Assembly (NCBI GenBank): GCA_029262675.1
Contig: JAJCYW010000003.1
Coordinates: 124,001-188,000 of the forward strand
Reading direction: 5' to 3'
Length of the DNA stretch: 64,000 bases
DNA from: Chloroflexota bacterium
GTDB lineage: Bacteria; Chloroflexota; Dehalococcoidia; DSTF01; RBG-16-68-14
The translations under genes were made by a program, and so were the position numbers. This document shows, one piece after another, positions 1 through 8,686 of the stretch. The notes under the pieces were generated by a model. The model was given only the letters and a program-made list of their open reading frames with translations. It made no database searches and was not told where the DNA came from. The first letter of the stretch is position 1. The number at the start of each line of letters is the position of its first letter.

Positions 1-1647
1 CTGCTCGTCGCCGTTACTGCTCGACGTGGTGTCGTCGTCGTCGCTGGCGAAGGCGTTAGCGGGGTCGGCCCACGTGCCGCCCGGCGCGTTGGTGTCCGGG
101 GCAGAGATAAAGCCGGTGTCCGCGACCGCCTTGTAGAACACGTTGACCGAGATGTGGTCCAGCGACACAGTGGACGAGCCGCCGCAGGCGCCGGTGCCGG
201 TAACAAACTGGACCCGCACGAGGAAATTGTCGTTGCTGAGATTGTCGCCGTTCCAGCCGAGGCTCAGCCCGTCGGTGGGGCCGCCCACCGATTCGATCGT
301 ATCGGTCAGTCCGAATTCGGCCGTGCGCGTGGCGCCGGTGAAGCCGCCGTCGCCGGTGCCGGAGATCTTGACGTCGATCTGGCAGCCGGCGTCGGTCGCG
401 TGGCCTTCGAGCAACCCTTGAAATCCGGTGATGACGGAATCCACAGGTACGGAGATGTCGAACGTGTCGTAAACCTGCAGATCGCCGTCGGCGCTGGCGG
501 TGGCATCCAGATCGTTGCTCGTCTCGGCGTTCGCTGGATCGGTCCAGTCGGCCGGGGCGCGATTGCCGGATGGTGAGAAGGGGCCGGCTACCAGCAACGG
601 CTTGTAGTAGACGATGACGCGCACCTGGTCGAGCGACGTCGTCGAACCGCCCGTGCAGCCGCCAGGTTCGAGGTTGCGAACGACGACGACGAACACATCG
701 TCCGCGAAGTTCGCTGGGTTCCAGGTCGTGCCCCAGAGTTCTTCTGCGTCACCGAGGACGTGTTTCGTCTCCGTATCCGTGAGGTCGACGGTCTTGGCCG
801 TGGTGAAGGTATCAGCATTGTCGCCGGACAACTCCACTTCGACTGTACAGTCAGCCGCGTCGGTCGATACGGCTTCGATGTGTACGGCGATGCCGCGGAT
901 ATCTGCGGCGGCCGGGACGCCCAGGTTGAAATCGGTGTAGCCCTGCTCCAGGCCGGCCGAGTCTGCTGTGGCATAGACATCGTCGCTGGAAAACGCGTTG
1001 TCAGGCGCCGTCCAGCCGTTCGGGGTCGTGCTCAGCTTGGGTGGGTGGAGTCCGGTGTCCGTGGTCTCCTTGTAGTAGACGTTGACCTGGAGGTGGTCCA
1101 GGGATGTCGTTGAGCCGGTGGTGCAGCCGCCGCCCTCCACGTTCGTGACGCGGACGACGAAGTTCGCGTTGGTAAACATGCTGGCCGTCCACGTCTCGCC
1201 CCAGAGATTGGATGAGCCGCCGGCTGTGTGGACTGCATCGGTGCCGGTGAGGTCGACCGTCCGCGTGCCGCTGCTCCAGGAAGAGCCGTCGTCTCCAGAG
1301 ATGTTCACGTCGATCTGGCAGCCGGTCGCGTCGGACGAGGATGCGTCGAGGTTAACGGCGATTCCAAAGATAACCGACCCGGCTGGGACGGCCAGCCCGA
1401 AGGCGCTGTAACCCTGCTCGTCAAGGTCAACGTTGTTGGTCGCAGGAATGTCGTTGTCTGTGTAGGCTCGTTCCGGCGTCACCCACTCGTTCGGTGCGTG
1501 GAAGGCCGTCGGGGATCTGAAGCCGGTGCTGTCGGCGAAGGCGGTGCCTTCGCTCTGCGGCCAAAGGATGGCGAGCGCCGCGAGGGCGACGAGCATGGCC
1601 GCGCCGGCGATCTTGGCAATGGTTGCGGGCTGGTTTGCGTATTGCAT
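1..1647 (-). CDS. Secreted repeat protein, C-terminus beyond window
   Basis: The minus frame stays open from an ATG at 1647 to the window edge (549 codons, no stop). A GGAGGTG ribosome site lies at 1653-1659. The N-terminus looks like a signal peptide: a basic start, a hydrophobic run of about residues 13-30, and an AFA-type cleavage site near 38. The rest is three full imperfect repeats of about 130-160 residues plus the start of a fourth. Each repeat contains TxDTG-like and WxxPxNAxxSD segments, a C[QT][IV][DE]V strand, a GGC[TG]xGS[ST]T turn and a SLDxxxVxVxYK end strand. The two Cys per repeat suggest one disulfide per module. The pattern fits a beta-sandwich surface protein. I do not recognise a function, and the C-terminal anchor, if any, lies outside the window. 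Confidence 0.75.
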   Translation of the reverse strand, partial: MQYANQPATIAKIAGAAMLVALAALAILWPQSEGTAFADSTGFRSPTAFHAPNEWVTPERAYTDNDIPATNNVDLDEQGYSAFGLAVPAGSVIFGIAVNLDASSSDATGCQIDVNISGDDGSSWSSGTRTVDLTGTDAVHTAGGSSNLWGETWTASMFTNANFVVRVTNVEGGGCTTGSTTSLDHLQVNVYYKETTDTGLHPPKLSTTPNGWTAPDNAFSSDDVYATADSAGLEQGYTDFNLGVPAAADIRGIAVHIEAVSTDAADCTVEVELSGDNADTFTTAKTVDLTDTETKHVLGDAEELWGTTWNPANFADDVFVVVVRNLEPGGCTGGSTTSLDQVRVIVYYKPLLVAGPFSPSGNRAPADWTDPANAETSNDLDATASADGDLQVYDTFDISVPVDSVITGFQGLLEGHATDAGCQIDVKISGTGDGGFTGATRTAEFGLTDTIESVGGPTDGLSLGWNGDNLSNDNFLVRVQFVTGTGACGGSSTVSLDHISVNVFYKAVADTGFISAPDTNAPGGTWADPANAFASDDDDTTSSSNGDEQ

Positions 1648-1689
1648 CCGTGCACCTCCGCTAGGGCTGCGGCGTATTGGGTCGCCCTA

Positions 1690-1718
1690 AAGGTACTCCC
1701 GCCTATGCGCATTGTCAA
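1690..1718 (-). promoter_or_regulatory. Sigma70-type promoter of the secreted repeat protein
   Basis: On the minus strand a perfect TTGACA (1713-1718) is followed by a 17-bp spacer and TACCTT (1690-1695). The predicted RNA start near 1683 leaves a leader of about 36 nt that contains the GGAGGTG ribosome site. Confidence 0.6.
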
Positions 1719-1830
1719 CGTTCCGGGCGCGGCGGCCTCGGCGCCCGGCGCAGCAGGCGCCGGCGACTATACGGGGTCTGGCGTAGCGTTATAGACAGAA
1801 CCGAGCCTACTGTCCGATTCTGGGCGCGTG

Positions 1831-1836
1831 TATAAT
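1831..1836 (+). promoter_or_regulatory. -10 element upstream of gmd
   Basis: A perfect TATAAT lies 130 bp before the gmd start. No good -35 is visible at the usual spacing, so an activator or an alternative sigma contact may be needed. The predicted leader is about 120 nt and contains the hairpins listed separately. Confidence 0.45.
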
Positions 1837-1839
1837 GCA

Positions 1840-1922
1840 CCCGTTCAGAGAACGCGTTCACGTGCGAACGGGTTTCGCCTGTAAGCGGCGTTCGCGCGTG
1901 ACCCGCGACCTTTGGTCACGCG
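1840..1922 (+). promoter_or_regulatory. Structured 5' leader of gmd (two hairpins)
   Basis: CCCGTTC (1840-1846) pairs with GAACGGG (1865-1871) around an internal GAACGCGTTC palindrome. CGCGTGACC (1895-1903) pairs perfectly with GGTCACGCG (1914-1922) around a 10-nt loop. A further TGTCACGCG copy follows just downstream. Such a leader could control gmd expression. No known riboswitch class is recognised. Confidence 0.35.
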
Positions 1923-1965
1923 TGCGCGAGCGCTTGTCACGCGTAAGGATACGAGGAGTGATGCA

Positions 1966-2958
1966 ATGCCGACGGCGCTAATCACCGGGATCACGGGCCA
2001 AGACGGCTCGTACCTCGCAGAGCATCTGCTGGAGGCGGGCTACGAGGTCTATGGCATGGTGCGCGGACAGGAGAACCCGAAGCGGCCGCTCGTCGAGGCG
2101 CGGCTGCCGGATGTCCAAGTCATCGAAGGCGACCTGCTGGACCAGACATCGCTGATCAATGCGGTGGAGGAGTGCCAGCCGGACGAGATCTACAACCTTG
2201 GGGCCATCAGCTTCGTGCCGCTCTCCTGGAACCAAGCCGAGCTCACGGCCGAGACGACAGGCCTCGGCGTGTTGCGGATGCTGGAGGCAATGCGTATAGT
2301 CACCGGCGCCACGAAATCGCGGCCGGCCGGTAAGGATATGCGCTTCTACCAGGCCTCCAGCAGCGAGATGTTCGGGAAGGTGCGCGAGAGCCCTCAGTCG
2401 GAAACTACGCCGTTCTACCCGCGCAGCCCCTACGGCGTCGCGAAGGTCTACGGCCACTACATCACCGTGAACTTCCGGGAGAGCTACGGGCTCTTCGCCT
2501 GCAGCGGCATCCTCTTCAACCACGAATCGCCTCGCCGCGGGCCGGACTTCGTGACGCGGAAGTTGAGCCTGGGCGCAGCGCGGATCAAGCTCGGCAAGCA
2601 GTCGGAGTTGCTGATGGGCAACCTCGAATCGAAACGCGACTGGGGGTACGCCGCGGACTACGTGCGGGCGATGCATTTGATGCTCCAGCAGGACGAGCCC
2701 GACGACTACGTGATCGGAACAGGCGAGTACCACAGCGGCCGGGAGTTCGCGGACTTGGCGTTTAAGCAGGTAGGCCTGAAATATGAGGACTACATCAAGA
2801 AGGACGAGCGCTTCATGCGGCCGGCAGAGGTCGACCACCTGCTGGCCGACGCCAGCAAGGCCAGAGAAGAGCTAGGTTGGGAGCCTTCGATCAGCTTCGC
2901 GGAGTTGGTGCGTGTAATGGTGGAGTCCGACCTGCAAGCGGAAGCCAAGGCGACCTAG
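1966..2958 (+). CDS. gmd: GDP-mannose 4,6-dehydratase
   Basis: This extended short-chain dehydrogenase should convert GDP-D-mannose to GDP-4-keto-6-deoxymannose, the first step to GDP-fucose, GDP-rhamnose and related 6-deoxyhexoses. The 330-residue product starts with the NADP-binding loop GITGQDG near residue 8, has the SSSEMFG segment, the catalytic YxxxK as YGVAK, and the family hallmark NHESPRRG. The start chosen is ATG 1966, preceded by GAGGAG; the frame is open further upstream but without a ribosome site there. At 330 residues it is a little shorter than the usual 345-370. The MBL hydrolase gene follows 2 bp after the stop, so the two are probably cotranscribed. Confidence 0.9.
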   Translation: MPTALITGITGQDGSYLAEHLLEAGYEVYGMVRGQENPKRPLVEARLPDVQVIEGDLLDQTSLINAVEECQPDEIYNLGAISFVPLSWNQAELTAETTGLGVLRMLEAMRIVTGATKSRPAGKDMRFYQASSSEMFGKVRESPQSETTPFYPRSPYGVAKVYGHYITVNFRESYGLFACSGILFNHESPRRGPDFVTRKLSLGAARIKLGKQSELLMGNLESKRDWGYAADYVRAMHLMLQQDEPDDYVIGTGEYHSGREFADLAFKQVGLKYEDYIKKDERFMRPAEVDHLLADASKAREELGWEPSISFAELVRVMVESDLQAEAKAT

Positions 2959-2960
2959 GC

Positions 2961-3962
2961 GTGGCGAAAGAAGTACTGCCGGGCATCTTCCAATTCAAGG
3001 TGCCGATCCCCAATAACCCGCTGGGCTGGGTGCTGCCGTACCTGATCCCGAGCGACGGTGGCTACACGCTCGTCGACTGCGGGTGGAACACGCCCGAGGC
3101 GTTCGCTGCGTTGGAAGAAGAGCTGCGAGACGTGGGCGCGACGTTCGATGACATAAAGACGCTGCTGGTGACGCACGTCCATCCCGACCACTACGGACTG
3201 GCCGGCCGGATAAAGGAAGTCTGTGACGCGGAGATCGTGATCCACCAGCGCGAACGCGACCTCATCCGCAGTCGCTATCGGCAGCCGGAACAGTTGTTGG
3301 AGAGGATGGCAACCTGGCTCACCGAGAACGGCGTGCCGGATAGCGAAATGAGTGACCTGCAGCAGGCCTCGATGCCGGCGCGGGCGTTCGTGTCGCCGGT
3401 CGAGCCGGACTCGGTGCTGTGGGGTGGCGAGACGCTCGATCTAGGGGAGTACGCGTTCGAGGTGTTCTGGACGCCGGGCCATTCGCCGGGCCACCTCTGC
3501 TTCTACGAACGGAAGCACAAGTTCGTCCTTACGGGTGACCACGTCCTGCCTTCGATCACGCCGAACGTCAGCCTCCACCCGCAGCAGATGGGCAATCCGC
3601 TTGGCGACTACCTGGCATCGTTGCAGCGGCTGGAACCGCTGGAGGTCGATCAGGTGCTGCCGGCGCACGAGTACGAGTTCAAAGACCTGCCGAAGCGCGT
3701 GCGGGAGATCATACACCACCACGCTACGCGGCTGGACGAGATGCTGGCCATCGTCGGCGAGGACGGCGCGACGGGCTACGACGTCGCCTCCGGCATCGTC
3801 TGGACGACGGGGACGTTCGACACGTTCTCGTTTTGGATGCAGCGGGCGGCTATCAGCGAGACGCTGGCGCACCTGGAGTACGCGGTGCAGGACGGCCGGC
3901 TGACGCAGACGAAGCGCGGCGGCGTGGTCCGCTTCGAGCTGACGAAGAACCAAGAGCAGTAG
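2961..3962 (+). CDS. MBL-fold metallo-hydrolase
   Basis: This is a metallo-beta-lactamase superfamily hydrolase of about 333 residues. The metal site is the HVHPDH motif near residue 75, a later HSPGH segment, a GDHVLP aspartate and a late PAHEYEF histidine. The C-terminal 80 residues look like the winged-helix tail seen in LACTB2-like members. The start is probably GTG 2961, just after the gmd stop; a start at 2877 in the same frame would overlap gmd by 82 bp. Substrates of this group include thioesters, nucleic acids and small esters, so no specific reaction is assigned. It converges with the next gene with an 8-bp gap. Confidence 0.8.
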   Translation: MAKEVLPGIFQFKVPIPNNPLGWVLPYLIPSDGGYTLVDCGWNTPEAFAALEEELRDVGATFDDIKTLLVTHVHPDHYGLAGRIKEVCDAEIVIHQRERDLIRSRYRQPEQLLERMATWLTENGVPDSEMSDLQQASMPARAFVSPVEPDSVLWGGETLDLGEYAFEVFWTPGHSPGHLCFYERKHKFVLTGDHVLPSITPNVSLHPQQMGNPLGDYLASLQRLEPLEVDQVLPAHEYEFKDLPKRVREIIHHHATRLDEMLAIVGEDGATGYDVASGIVWTTGTFDTFSFWMQRAAISETLAHLEYAVQDGRLTQTKRGGVVRFELTKNQEQ

Positions 3963-3970
3963 GGGCGGCT

Positions 3971-5443
3971 CTATTCGTGTGGGGTTAGGCCGGTAATTGA
4001 GGACGGCCGCTTCCGCGGGAGAGTGGCCAAGTACGAATCGATGGTGGTGGCGGCGCGGCGGCCGTCTGCCAGCGCGGTGACGACGAGATCCGCGCCGTTG
4101 ACGCAGTCGCCGCCGGCGAACACGCCAGGCCGGGTCGTCTCGAACGTTTCGGTGTTGACGGCGACCAGCGAACGTTCCGTCTCGATTCCGTCCGCGTCGC
4201 TGACGACTTCATCGTCCGCGCCGTAGCCGATGGCGATCACGACGGTATCGGCGGCGACGGTAAACTCCTCGCCGGTCGGCACGGGGCGGCGGCGGCCGGA
4301 TTCGTCCGGCTCGCCCAGCTCCATGCGGGCGAACTGTACGCTGGCGACGTGGCCGTCTGGGCCGGCCTCGAAGCGGAGGGGCGCGGCCAGGTACTCGAAG
4401 GTGACACCCTCCTCCACCGCGTGCGTGCGCTCCTCCCGGCGGCCCTGCTGCTCGGCCTCGGTGCGGCGGTAGGCGCAGGTGACTTCATTGGCCCCCAGGC
4501 GAATAGCCGTACGCACACAGTCCATCGAGGTGTCGCCGCCGCCGATGACGAGGACGCGCTCCGCGTCCGGCAGCGGCGTCCGCATCTCTTCCGGCAGCTG
4601 CTCCGGCTTGAGGTTGCCGCGCACCAGGTACTCGGTGGCCATGATCACGCCGGGCAGGTCGCCGCCATCGATCTCGAGTTGGTTGCCTTGGCTGGCGCCG
4701 AAGCCGAGGAAGACGGCGTGGAAGCCTTGCTCGAAAAGCTGCTCGATAGTCAGGTCGCGGCCGATGTAGGTATCGCCGACGAAGCTGATGCCGAGCCGCC
4801 AGAGATAGTCCAGCTTCTGGTCCAGGATCTCCTTCTGCATCTTGAAGTTGGGGATGCCGTAGAGCAGGACGCCCCCGGGCTCCGACCAGGAGTCGAAGAT
4901 CGTGACGCCGTGGCCCTTCTTGGCGAGCTCTTCGGCCACGGCCAAGCCGGCCGGCCCGGCGCCGACGACGGCCACGCGTTGGTCCGTCGGCGGCGGTAGC
5001 TGCGGCACCGGCAGGCCCTCTGTCATGCGCTGGTAGTCGGTGACGAAGGTCTCCAGCTTGCCGATGGCGACCGGCTTCTGCGCCTTCATGTCCTCCGGGC
5101 GGATGGCGTAGCCAACCACGCAGTCGCCTTCGCAGAGGATCTCCTGCGGGCAGAGGCGGCCGCACATCTCCGGCAGGTTGCTCGTTTGGCGAAAGACGTT
5201 GGCCGCGCCGACTATGTCGCCTTGTTCGAGGAGCTTGAACGCGCCGGGAATGTCGTTTTCGACAGGGCAGGCCTTCTGACACGGGGCGTCAGGGCACTGG
5301 ATACAGCGCATCGCCTCGATCTTAGCGGCAGGCTCGCTGTAGCCGAGGAACGTCTCCTGCCAGTTGCTGACGCGAACGCGCGGGTCCTGCTTTGGCACTG
5401 GCTGGCTCTCGATGCCGAGCCGCTTATGGGTGTCGTTTGCCAT
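3971..5443 (-). CDS. GltD-like NAD(P)-dependent oxidoreductase
   Basis: A 490-residue homologue of the glutamate synthase small subunit. The N-terminal third carries two Cys clusters (CIQCPDAPCQKACP near residue 45, then CGRLCPQEILCEGDC) that bind two [4Fe-4S] centres. An FAD Rossmann motif GAGPAGLA follows near residue 160, an NADPH-binding GGGDTSMDC near 300, and the C-terminal FAD contact FAGGDCVNGADLVV. The start is ATG 5443, preceded by GAGGAA. No large subunit gltB is next to it, so it may pair with a distant GltB or act as an electron-transfer subunit for another enzyme. The name is therefore at family level. Confidence 0.85.
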   Translation of the reverse strand: MANDTHKRLGIESQPVPKQDPRVRVSNWQETFLGYSEPAAKIEAMRCIQCPDAPCQKACPVENDIPGAFKLLEQGDIVGAANVFRQTSNLPEMCGRLCPQEILCEGDCVVGYAIRPEDMKAQKPVAIGKLETFVTDYQRMTEGLPVPQLPPPTDQRVAVVGAGPAGLAVAEELAKKGHGVTIFDSWSEPGGVLLYGIPNFKMQKEILDQKLDYLWRLGISFVGDTYIGRDLTIEQLFEQGFHAVFLGFGASQGNQLEIDGGDLPGVIMATEYLVRGNLKPEQLPEEMRTPLPDAERVLVIGGGDTSMDCVRTAIRLGANEVTCAYRRTEAEQQGRREERTHAVEEGVTFEYLAAPLRFEAGPDGHVASVQFARMELGEPDESGRRRPVPTGEEFTVAADTVVIAIGYGADDEVVSDADGIETERSLVAVNTETFETTRPGVFAGGDCVNGADLVVTALADGRRAATTIDSYLATLPRKRPSSITGLTPHE

Positions 5444-5555
5444 GGTTAGCGTTCCTCGCCGGCCGATGCCATCGGGTGTCGAAAGGGTCGTGAAAGTGTA
5501 GCGATTAGGGAGGAGCGATCGCAACAGCGGCGTATCTGGCTCAGATGCAGGACAG

Positions 5556-6866
5556 TCACGCGCTCCCAGGAGCTTCCGCGGCTTCGGCCGGCACCTGATC
5601 GCGGAGGACGGCTATCAGGTCGATGTCGGCGCCGAGCTGTGCGCTGAGGCCGCTAAGCAGCCCGAGCACGCGGCCGATGTAGAGGAACTCGCCGGGGATG
5701 CTGACGATGGGATTCTCGCGGATGATGCGCATCATGCGCTCCTGAAGCTCCCAGACCTGCGAGCGGTCTCTGTTCAGCTCGCCGTTGCGGGAGAGGCGCG
5801 TAATCATCGTCTCGCCCAGCGCGTCGAAGACCGCGTCGTCGTCTCGGCGGGTGCGGAAGCCCAGGTCGCGAAAGGCCTGAGCGAGTCCGGCGCGGTCGGC
5901 CGTCATCATCGCCAGGTTGAGGCGGATGAAGCCGTGTACGAAAGTAGGGGAGAGCTGCTTGGCGAGTCCGAAGTCGACGATGACGAGCTTCGGTCCCGGC
6001 TGGATGAAGAGGTTGCCGGGGTGGGGGTCGGCGTGGAAGAATCCGTGTGTGAGGATCTGGCGCAGGTAGCTCTCTGAGAGCAGCCGGACGACCTCATTCG
6101 GACTGATGCCGGCTGAGCGCAAAGCAGTGGCGTCCGTGACTTTGATGCCTTCCATGAACTCCATGACGAGCAGGCGCCTTGTCGTGTGCTCCCAATAGAC
6201 TGCGGGGACGAGGATGTCTTTGTCGTCCGCGAAATTGGCCGCGCTCTTCTCCGCGTTGCGTCCTTCGTTGATGAAGTCGAGCTCACGCGGCACGTTCTCG
6301 CTCAGCTCACGGACGACGGAAGCGAAATCGTAGTCGCGCAGCAGCCATCCGGCGACCCGCGCCAGCAGTCTCAAATTACGCAGATCGACCTGAACAATCT
6401 CCTCGATCTCCGGGTACTGCACCTTGACCGCCACGTCACGGCCATCGTGCAGGCGGCCGCGGTGGACCTGGGCGAGCGAGGCGGCGGCGATAGCGGTTGG
6501 GTTCAGCTCTGCAAAGACATCTTCGATCTTCCTGCCCAACTCGTCTTCTATCGCCCGGCGGACGACGGGGAACGGCCGCGGCGGCAGCGTATCGTGGAGG
6601 CGAGAGAGCACTTCGACGTACTCATCGGGGAAGATGTCCGCCCGCGCGCCGATCAGCTGGCCGACCTTGATCAACAGCCCCTTCCGGCTGGTGGCCGTGT
6701 GGAACACGCGCTCCGCGTTGCGGCGGTGGAGCGCGGCGAGTTGCCGTTCGGCATCGGCCGCGGGTAGGCGCCGGGTTCGCCAGCCGTGCAGCCGATAGGA
6801 GACGAACACACGCGCGGCAAGCCAGCCGACGGTGAGGGATCGGTAGGCGCGGCGGGCGACGTTCAT
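5556..6866 (-). CDS. ABC1/AarF/UbiB-family atypical kinase
   Basis: About 436 residues of the UbiB-type protein-kinase-like family. Diagnostic features are the KxGQ motif (KVGQ, near residue 67), the alanine-rich nucleotide loop AAASLAQVH, the VAVKVQYP lysine strand, the catalytic-loop HADPHPGN near residue 280 and the metal motif VDFGLAK. The C-terminal hydrophobic stretches may associate with the membrane. Family members support quinone or lipid metabolism, often as ATPases rather than protein kinases. ATG 6866 is chosen as start; a TTG six bases upstream is also possible. It is divergent from the cyclic-nucleotide-binding gene. Confidence 0.85.
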   Translation of the reverse strand: MNVARRAYRSLTVGWLAARVFVSYRLHGWRTRRLPAADAERQLAALHRRNAERVFHTATSRKGLLIKVGQLIGARADIFPDEYVEVLSRLHDTLPPRPFPVVRRAIEDELGRKIEDVFAELNPTAIAAASLAQVHRGRLHDGRDVAVKVQYPEIEEIVQVDLRNLRLLARVAGWLLRDYDFASVVRELSENVPRELDFINEGRNAEKSAANFADDKDILVPAVYWEHTTRRLLVMEFMEGIKVTDATALRSAGISPNEVVRLLSESYLRQILTHGFFHADPHPGNLFIQPGPKLVIVDFGLAKQLSPTFVHGFIRLNLAMMTADRAGLAQAFRDLGFRTRRDDDAVFDALGETMITRLSRNGELNRDRSQVWELQERMMRIIRENPIVSIPGEFLYIGRVLGLLSGLSAQLGADIDLIAVLRDQVPAEAAEAPGSA

Positions 6867-6900
6867 ACGCAACCATTCATATACAAGGATGATAGCGCGC

Positions 6901-6930
6901 TTGCGGCGGCAGGAGCGGTCGGTTTAGAAT
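6901..6930 (+). promoter_or_regulatory. Promoter of the cyclic-nucleotide-binding gene
   Basis: TTGCGG (6901-6906), an 18-bp spacer and TAGAAT (6925-6930). The predicted RNA start is near 6937, giving a leader of about 45 nt before the ATG at 6982. Confidence 0.45.
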
Positions 6931-6981
6931 GCGCCATCGAAATTCAACTCGCCCGTGGCGACGTCGACAGGAGAAGCAACC

Positions 6982-7395
6982 ATGCCGTACGAAGAGACCT
7001 TGGCCGCCGTCCCGCTTTTCTCCCGGCTGGATCCAGACGACTTGAAGCGGCTAGGCAAGGCCGTGGTACTGCGCACATACAGGACTGGCGAGCAGATCGT
7101 CAAGGAAGGCGAACAGGCGGTCGCGTTCTACGTAATCGTCAGTGGCAAGGTGCAGGTGAACAAGGGCGGGGAGGAATTGGCGACGAAGGGTGCCGGTGAA
7201 TCTTTCGGCGAGATGGCGTTGCTGGACGGGTTTCCGCGTTCGACCACTGTCGTCACGCTGGAGGACACGGAGTGCCTGGTGATGACGCGCTGGGACTTTA
7301 CCGCGGAGCTGAACTCCGGCCCCAGTATCGCGCTGGCGATGTTGCCGGAACTGAGTAAGACCATCCGCAGGCTAGAGGGCGAAGAGATCCCCTAG
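6982..7395 (+). CDS. Single-domain cyclic-nucleotide-binding protein
   Basis: The 137-residue product is essentially one cNMP-binding beta-roll. It has the phosphate-binding cassette GESFGEMALLDGFPRSTTVV, with the usual FGE and the phosphate-contacting Arg. There is no DNA-binding helix-turn-helix, so it is not a CRP-type transcription factor. It resembles stand-alone regulatory domains that act on a partner protein. The start ATG 6982 has AGGAG eight bases upstream. The divergent kinase-like gene is a candidate partner by position only. Confidence 0.8.
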   Translation: MPYEETLAAVPLFSRLDPDDLKRLGKAVVLRTYRTGEQIVKEGEQAVAFYVIVSGKVQVNKGGEELATKGAGESFGEMALLDGFPRSTTVVTLEDTECLVMTRWDFTAELNSGPSIALAMLPELSKTIRRLEGEEIP

Positions 7396-7400
7396 CATGG

Positions 7401-7416
7401 CCGCCGCGCGCGGCGG
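7401..7416. terminator. GC palindrome between convergent genes
   Basis: A perfect 16-bp palindrome, CCGCCGCG followed by CGCGGCGG, lies between the convergent cNMP-binding gene and pdhC. It could end transcription from both sides, though there is no long T run. Confidence 0.4.
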
Positions 7417-7418
7417 TT

Positions 7419-7454
7419 GGCTAGACCGGCAGCGGGCTGGCTAGACCAACAGCG
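7419..7454. repeat. 16-bp direct repeat spanning the pdhC stop
   Basis: GGCTAGACCGGCAGCG (7419-7434) is repeated as GGCTAGACCAACAGCG (7439-7454). The second copy contains the pdhC stop and last codons. This looks like a local duplication of the gene end. Confidence 0.5.
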
Positions 7455-8670
7455 CCGCAGGGTTTTCAAGTAGCTGTTGGATTTCGTTCAGGAACTGCGC
7501 TCCCTGCGCGCCGTCCGTGACGCGGTGGTCTCCCGATAACGCGACCTTCATCATCTCCGAGACCTCTATCATGCCGTCTCGTACGACGGGGATCTCGCGC
7601 ACCGCGCCGACGCCGAGGATGGCCGTCTGCGGCGGCTGAATAATCGCCACCAGCATCTCGACGCCGAACATGCCCAGGTTGCTGACCGTGAACGTGCCAT
7701 CCGTATACTCCGCCGGCTTGAGGCTGCCGGACTTCGCGCGCTCTGCCAGGCTGCGGCCGTCCTCGGCGATCTGGCCGAGCTGTTTGTTGCCGCAGTCGAG
7801 GATGGCGGGCGCGATCAGGCCGTCGTCGAGAGCGATCGCGATGCAGATGTTGTACTGGTCGTGGTGGCGTATCTCGCCGTCTTCCAGCGACGCGTTGAAC
7901 ACGGGATGGCGCGCTAGCGCGCCTGCAGAGGCCTTTACGATCAGGTCGTTGACGCTGACGCGCGGGTAGTCCTCCGCCACCTCGTTCAGTTCGCGGCGGA
8001 GGCGCTCTGCGGCGGTCATATCGACCTCGACGGTGATGTAGTAGTGCGGCGCTTCGCGCTTGCTCTGCGACATACGTCTGGCGATGGCCTGGCGCATCTT
8101 CGACTGCCCGGCGATGGACGTAGCGGGCGCTGTCGGCGCCGCGGCCGCCGCGCCGGGCGACTCGATAGCTGCCTCAACATCGCGGCGGACGATGCGGCCG
8201 TCGGGGCCGGTGCCGGCCACGGACGCCAGATCTACGTTGTTTTCTTGTGCGACTTTGCGCGCGACGGGCGACGCGCGGACGCGGCCGGGCGCAGCCGGGG
8301 CAGGCGGCGCGGTGGGTTGGGGGGCATCGGTGGACGGCGGTTTCGCGGACGGCGCTACGACCTCGGACGGTGCCGCAGCGGCCTGCGAGCCGTTGCCGCC
8401 GGCAGCGGGCTGGTAGGAGGAGATGTCAGCGTCCGCATCGGCGATCAGGGCGATGACCGTGCCGACGTCGACGGTGTCGCCTTCGTTCGCCAGCGTTTTG
8501 CGAAAGACGCCGCTCTCGAACGCTTCGATTTCAACGTTCGCCTTGTCAGTCTCTATCTCGGCGATGATCTCGCCGCGCTCTACGGGATCGCCAGGCTGCT
8601 TCAGCCAGCGAAGAACGGTCCCTTCTTCCATGTCTGCGCCCATCTGAGGCATGACGACTTCAGAAATCAT
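7441..8670 (-). CDS. pdhC: Dihydrolipoamide acyltransferase (E2)
   Basis: A 409-residue E2 core of a 2-oxoacid dehydrogenase complex, which moves the acyl group from lipoamide to CoA. One lipoyl domain fills residues 1-80, with the lipoylated lysine K43 in ETDKANVE. An Ala/Pro linker follows, then a peripheral subunit-binding domain near residues 130-170 (RASPVARKVA, GTGPDGRIVRRDV). The catalytic domain ends with the active-site DHRVTDG. The start ATG 8670 has GAGGAA upstream. It is last in the lipB-lipA-lpd-pdhA-pdhB-pdhC operon and follows pdhB after 125 bp of hairpin-forming sequence. Pyruvate is the likely substrate, but a branched-chain 2-oxoacid cannot be excluded. Confidence 0.93.
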   Translation of the reverse strand: MISEVVMPQMGADMEEGTVLRWLKQPGDPVERGEIIAEIETDKANVEIEAFESGVFRKTLANEGDTVDVGTVIALIADADADISSYQPAAGGNGSQAAAAPSEVVAPSAKPPSTDAPQPTAPPAPAAPGRVRASPVARKVAQENNVDLASVAGTGPDGRIVRRDVEAAIESPGAAAAAPTAPATSIAGQSKMRQAIARRMSQSKREAPHYYITVEVDMTAAERLRRELNEVAEDYPRVSVNDLIVKASAGALARHPVFNASLEDGEIRHHDQYNICIAIALDDGLIAPAILDCGNKQLGQIAEDGRSLAERAKSGSLKPAEYTDGTFTVSNLGMFGVEMLVAIIQPPQTAILGVGAVREIPVVRDGMIEVSEMMKVALSGDHRVTDGAQGAQFLNEIQQLLENPAALLV

Positions 8671-8686
8671 GATTCATTCCTCGTCG

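Noticed and set aside
1978..2838. 286-codon minus-strand frame opposite gmd
   Set aside because: Lies wholly opposite a conserved dehydratase and has no recognisable motif.
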